Assembly: GCA_012719855.1 (NCBI GenBank)
Contig: JAAXZN010000044.1
Coordinates: forward strand, 62,001 to 126,000
Direction: 5' to 3'
Length of the DNA: 64,000 bases
Source of the DNA: Serratia liquefaciens
GTDB lineage: Bacteria > Pseudomonadota > Gammaproteobacteria > Enterobacterales > Enterobacteriaceae
Part shown: piece by piece, positions 60,727 to 64,000 of the stretch
Numbering within the stretch: the first letter of the stretch is position 1
Layout of the letters: every line of letters begins with the position of its first letter
Program-made: the position numbers and the translations under genes
The notes under the pieces: model-generated
Seen by the model: only the letters and a program-made list of their open reading frames with translations
Told to the model about the DNA's origin: nothing
The model's database searches: none

Positions 60727-61752
60727 ATGACAACAATGAAAACCTTAGTGTGTGAGCAGCCGACAAAATTAGTTTATCAACGACGCCCGGTGCCTTTCCC
60801 TGCAGCGCAGGAAGTGGTGATCAAAATAATTACCGTCGGCATTTGCGGCACGGATATTCATGCCTGGTCCGGTCATCAGCCTTTCTTCAGTTATCCACGC
60901 GTATTGGGCCATGAAATATGCGGTGAAATTGTCAGCGTCGGCAATAACACCACCGGCTGGCAGGTGGGCCAGCGGGTGGCGGTCATGCCGTATATTTCTT
61001 GCCACCGCTGTGGCGCCTGCCAAAGCGGCAAAACTAATTGCTGCGAGAATATTTCGGTGATTGGCGTTCATCAGGATGGCGGTTTTTGCGAATACCTCAG
61101 CGTGCCGATCGGCAACCTGCTGGCGGTGGACGATTTGGCCCCAGAAGCGGCGGCGCTGATTGAGCCTTTTGCCATCAGCGCTCATGCGGTGCGTCGTGCC
61201 GGGATTGCGGCGGACGATCAGCTGTTGGTGGTCGGTGCCGGGCCTATCGGGTTGGGCGTCGCGGCGATCGCCAAAGCCGATGGCGCGCAGGTGGTGGTGG
61301 CGGATACCAGCGCCGAGCGTCGGCGACACGTCGAGCAGGTGTTGCAGTTACCAACGCTTGATCCGCAGGATGAACGCTTTGATGCGGCGCTGCGCGGCCA
61401 GTTCGACGGCAAATTGGCCGCCAAGGTGATTGACGCCACCGGCAACCCGCAGGCGATGAACCACGCCGTCGATCTGATTCGTCACGGCGGCAGCATCGTG
61501 TTTGTCGGCCTGTTTAAGGGCGACCTGCAGTTCTCCGATCCGGAGTTCCATAAAAAGGAAACCACCCTGATGGGCAGCCGCAACGCGACCGGCGAAGACT
61601 TTGCCAAGGTAGGGCGGCTGATGGCAGCAGGGAAAATCACCGCACAGATGATGCTTTCGCACCATTTTGATTTCGATACCCTGGCGGAGCATTACGAAGC
61701 ACAGGTGATCAACAACAGGCAGTTAATTAAGGGTGTCATTCACTTTCAATAA
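60727..61752 (+). CDS. lgoD: L-galactonate oxidoreductase LgoD
   Basis: A 341-aa zinc-dependent MDR dehydrogenase. It aligns with E. coli LgoD (YjjN): TVGICGTDIHAWSGHQPFFSYPRVLGHEICGEIV, the structural zinc Cys set (SCHRCGACQSGKTNCCENIS), VVGAGPIGLGVAAIAKADGAQVVVAD and DPEFHKKETTLMGSRNATGEDF. It oxidises L-galactonate to D-tagaturonate using NAD+. The start at 60727 (MTTMKTLVC) has GGAGGAAAA upstream; an ATG six codons earlier is possible. It follows the LgoR operator. A 9-bp inverted repeat (61761-61789) lies after its stop. Confidence 0.93.
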   Translation: MTTMKTLVCEQPTKLVYQRRPVPFPAAQEVVIKIITVGICGTDIHAWSGHQPFFSYPRVLGHEICGEIVSVGNNTTGWQVGQRVAVMPYISCHRCGACQSGKTNCCENISVIGVHQDGGFCEYLSVPIGNLLAVDDLAPEAAALIEPFAISAHAVRRAGIAADDQLLVVGAGPIGLGVAAIAKADGAQVVVADTSAERRRHVEQVLQLPTLDPQDERFDAALRGQFDGKLAAKVIDATGNPQAMNHAVDLIRHGGSIVFVGLFKGDLQFSDPEFHKKETTLMGSRNATGEDFAKVGRLMAAGKITAQMMLSHHFDFDTLAEHYEAQVINNRQLIKGVIHFQ

Positions 61753-61809
61753 GCCCCCAGCGGGAAATGGCGGCACGCGTCATTTCCCGGCCATAAAAGC
61801 ATCATCCCG

Positions 61810-61827
61810 TTGTCATAAACTTATCCG
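61810..61827 (+). promoter_or_regulatory. PhoB box before phnC
   Basis: TTGTCATAAACTTATCCG matches the Pho-box pattern (CTGTCATAAATCTGTCAC) at about 12 of 18 positions; the first half is nearly perfect. CATAAT at 61840-61845 is at the right distance to be the -10. Phosphate-starvation control is likely. Confidence 0.6.
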
Positions 61828-61873
61828 TTAATAGGTGCCCATAATGATTAGTCACTGAAACCAGAGAAATCAT

Positions 61874-62707
61874 ATGGCTCAGGCACTGTTAAAACTGGCA
61901 CCAACCGATTTTCCAGGGCAGCAACCGGTTCAACTACGAAAAGTGTTATCGGTTAAAGGTTTGGGAAAAGCGTATAAATCTCAGCATCGCGTGCTGGATG
62001 ACATCAACTTCGACCTGCACGTCGGTGAATTCGTGGCGGTGATCGGGCGTTCCGGCGCCGGCAAATCCACCTTGCTGCATACCCTGAACGGCACCATTCC
62101 TTCGAGCTGTGGCGAGATGCTGCACTTTGAGGATGACGGCGTAGCTCAGGATATCGCGCAGCTTTCCCCTCGTCAGATGCGGCAATGGCGTGCCCGCTGC
62201 GGCATGATCTTCCAGGACTTCTGCCTGGTGCCACGGCTGGACGTGATGACCAACGTGCTGTTGGGGCGACTGAGCCACACCTCGACCCTGAAATCCTTCT
62301 TCAAACTGTTTGACGATACCGACCGCGCCCGTGCTATCGAGCTGTTGCAATGGCTCAATATGCTGCCGCATGCCCTGCAGCGCGCCGAAAACCTGTCGGG
62401 CGGTCAGATGCAGCGAGTGGCGATCTGCCGCGCGCTGATGCAAAACCCCAAAATCCTGCTGGCCGATGAGCCGGTGGCGTCGCTCGATCCGAAAAATACC
62501 CGTCGCATTATGGATGCGCTGCAAAAAGTCAGCGAAAACGACATCGCAGTGATGGTGAACCTGCACTCGGTCGAGTTGGTAAAAGAGTATTGCACCCGGG
62601 TGATCGGCATTGCACAGGGCAAGATCGTGTTTGACGGACACCCTTCGCAATTGAACGAACGGATACTGCACCAGCTGTACGGCGAGGAAGCCAATCAGAT
62701 CCATTAA
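61874..62707 (+). CDS. phnC: phosphonate/phosphite ABC ATPase PhnC
   Basis: A 277-aa ABC ATPase of the PhnC family. Walker A is GRSGAGKST, the signature LSGGQMQRV, Walker [16 protein letters not shown] and the switch His NLHSVEL. PhnC energises PhnDE import of phosphonates (or phosphite). AGAGAAAT stands before the ATG at 61874. A PhoB box lies 47 nt upstream. The gene shares its strand with phnD and phnE. Confidence 0.9.
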   Translation: MAQALLKLAPTDFPGQQPVQLRKVLSVKGLGKAYKSQHRVLDDINFDLHVGEFVAVIGRSGAGKSTLLHTLNGTIPSSCGEMLHFEDDGVAQDIAQLSPRQMRQWRARCGMIFQDFCLVPRLDVMTNVLLGRLSHTSTLKSFFKLFDDTDRARAIELLQWLNMLPHALQRAENLSGGQMQRVAICRALMQNPKILLADEPVASLDPKNTRRIMDALQKVSENDIAVMVNLHSVELVKEYCTRVIGIAQGKIVFDGHPSQLNERILHQLYGEEANQIH

Positions 62708-62758
62708 CCACCAGAACCTTTATCTTCACTTTTACCTTTACACACACAAGGCATTGTA

Positions 62759-63691
62759 ATGAAAAAAGTATTGAGTCTGACCACAGTGATGGCCGGCGCG
62801 ATGATGGTATTTAATGCTGCCGCAGCGGATGCACCTAAAGAACTGAACCTGGGCATTCTCGGCGGGCAGAACGCCACCCAGCAAATCGGCGACAACCAGT
62901 GCGTGAAGCAGTTCCTGGACAAGGAACTGAACGTGGACACCAAGCTGCGCAACTCGTCTGACTATTCTGGCGTGATCCAGGGCCTGCTGGGCGGCAAAAT
63001 CGATCTGGTGTTGAGCATGTCGCCGTCGTCGTTTGCCTCGGTCTATATCAAGGATCCGAAAGCGGTAGATATCGTCGGCATCGCGATTGACGACGTTGAC
63101 CAATCTCGCGGTTATCACTCCGTGGTGGTGGTCAAAGCCGGCAGCCCGTATAAAAAGCTGGAAGATCTGAAGGGCAAGGCCATCGGCTTCGCCGATCCGG
63201 ATTCCACTTCCGGCTTCCTGATCCCGAACCAGGAATTCAAGAAACTGTTCGGCGGCACGGTAGACAACAAATACAACAACGCCTTTTCCAGCGTGACCTT
63301 CTCCGGTGGCCATGAGCAGGACATCCTTGGCGTGCTGAACGGTCAGTTCGAAGGCGCGGTGACCTGGGCGTCGATGATCGGCGACTACAACACCGGCTAT
63401 ACCAGCGGCGCGTTCAACCGCATGATCCGCATGGACCATCCTGATCTGATGAAACAGCTGCGCATTATCTGGCAGTCGCCGCTGATCCCGAATGGCCCAA
63501 TCCTGGTGAGCAACTCGCTGCCTGCTGATTTCAAAGCCAAGGTCGTGACGGCCATCAAGAAGCTGGATAAGGACGATCACCAGTGCTTCATCAAGGCCAT
63601 GGGCGGTAAACAGCACATCGGTGACACCACTCTGGCGGAATACCAGAACATCATCGATATGAAACGTGAGCTGACCAAAGGCGACCGTTAA
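62759..63691 (+). CDS. phnD: phosphonate-type binding protein PhnD
   Basis: A 310-aa periplasmic binding protein with a signal peptide ending MVFNAAAA. PhnD-like pieces are LNLGILGGQNATQQIGDNQC, IDLVLSMSPSSFASVYI and FADPDSTSGFLIPN, where the Ser/Thr loop binds the phosphonate group. The ligand may be 2-aminoethylphosphonate, alkylphosphonate or phosphite. It lies 51 nt after phnC. A strong hairpin separates it from phnE. Confidence 0.9.
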   Translation: MKKVLSLTTVMAGAMMVFNAAAADAPKELNLGILGGQNATQQIGDNQCVKQFLDKELNVDTKLRNSSDYSGVIQGLLGGKIDLVLSMSPSSFASVYIKDPKAVDIVGIAIDDVDQSRGYHSVVVVKAGSPYKKLEDLKGKAIGFADPDSTSGFLIPNQEFKKLFGGTVDNKYNNAFSSVTFSGGHEQDILGVLNGQFEGAVTWASMIGDYNTGYTSGAFNRMIRMDHPDLMKQLRIIWQSPLIPNGPILVSNSLPADFKAKVVTAIKKLDKDDHQCFIKAMGGKQHIGDTTLAEYQNIIDMKRELTKGDR

Positions 63692-63698
63692 TGCTGAC

Positions 63699-63721
63699 GG
63701 GGCTCGGCCAGGCCGAGCCCC
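63699..63721 (+). promoter_or_regulatory. GC-rich hairpin between phnD and phnE
   Basis: GGGGCTCGGCC-a-GGCCGAGCCCC, up to 11 bp per arm and no U-tract. It starts 8 nt after phnD. Such hairpins often stabilise the upstream mRNA, giving more binding protein than permease. Confidence 0.7.
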
Positions 63722-63749
63722 GCTGAATTCCTCTCGTCGGAAACCTATT

Positions 63750-64000
63750 TTGAATACAGATTTTGCGCACTACTACCAACAGATCCGCAGCAAGCAAAAG
63801 CGCGAGACGCTGTTTTGGTCGCTCGGTCTGGTGGCGCTCTACCTGGGCGCCGGCAACATCGCCGAGTTTAACCTGCACACCGTGTGGGTCTCCATTCCTC
63901 ACTTCTTTGATTATCTGGCGGAAACCATCCCCACCCTGCATTGGAATCTGCTGTTCGCCGATGGCCGAACCGAAGGCTCTTTGGCCTACTGGGGTTATCG
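63750..64000 (+). CDS. phnE: PhnE-like permease, 5' part only
   Basis: The first 83 residues of an ABC permease; the rest is beyond the window. It starts with TTG at 63750 (MNTDFAHYYQQIRSKQKRET), then a transmembrane stretch (LFWSLGLVALYLGAGNIAEF) and HTVWVSIPHFFDYLAETIPTL, as in the PhnE N-terminus. A GGAAA stands about 8 nt before the TTG, and no ATG is nearby. The position after phnC and phnD supports the call; the EAA loop is outside view. Confidence 0.8.
   Translation, partial: MNTDFAHYYQQIRSKQKRETLFWSLGLVALYLGAGNIAEFNLHTVWVSIPHFFDYLAETIPTLHWNLLFADGRTEGSLAYWGY

Overview
The window looks like chromosomal DNA from a GC-rich member of the Enterobacterales, most likely Serratia or a close relative. 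This rests on protein resemblance recalled from memory (pbpG, yedI, yohP, yohC, dld, ddlA, bglX, yajD, lsrK, lsrG, amyA, comR/bhsA and lgoTRD all read as enterobacterial orthologues) and on the accessory content, not on a search. No rRNA, tRNA, insertion sequence, prophage or CRISPR array was seen. Most of the window is small operons of transporters, acetyltransferases and LysR/GntR/TetR-regulated metabolic genes.

Layout. 0-14 kb: pbpG; a histidine kinase, response regulator and secreted HbpS/GlcG-like protein; yedI and yohP; a frameshifted MerR/TipA-type regulator with a textbook 19-bp-spacer promoter; a coupled 2-oxoglutarate dioxygenase and PLP enzyme; nlpA; a streptothricin-acetyltransferase-like gene coupled to a hexapeptide acyltransferase; yohC. 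14-24 kb: a frameshifted EamA exporter with a possible leader ORF and attenuator; an iron-complex-type ABC importer facing a Fur-box-controlled PAS protein plus diflavin reductase pair; dld; a ParD-like gene coupled to a second methionine aminopeptidase; ddlA. 24-36 kb: amino-acid genes, bglX, a four-gene operon behind a ModE box (FecCD-type molybdate importer plus a leaderless ModA-like protein), and a plasmid-like ParA/ribbon-helix-helix pair with AT-rich repeats, then yajD.

36-49 kb: an MFS/LysR pair; lsrK facing lsrG with the rest of the lsr locus absent; a LysE exporter with an AraC regulator; a RIO kinase; amyA; tandem bhsA paralogues with duplicated promoters next to comR; a metNIQ-like operon. 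49-64 kb: a LysR/quinone reductase pair, MpaB-like and SUFU-like proteins, an isochorismatase-family hydrolase, dehydrogenases, and an auxiliary tryptophanyl-tRNA synthetase. The synthetase is preceded by a leader peptide with tandem Trp codons and mutually exclusive hairpins. The L-galactonate genes lgoT, lgoR and lgoD and a PhoB-box-led phnCDE operon cut by the window edge complete it.

The most striking signals are the trp-type attenuator before the second trpS, the ModE-linked molABC-modA-like operon, the ParA/RHH pair with its repeats, the kinase/regulator/HbpS-like trio, and the lsr locus that looks like a precise internal deletion.
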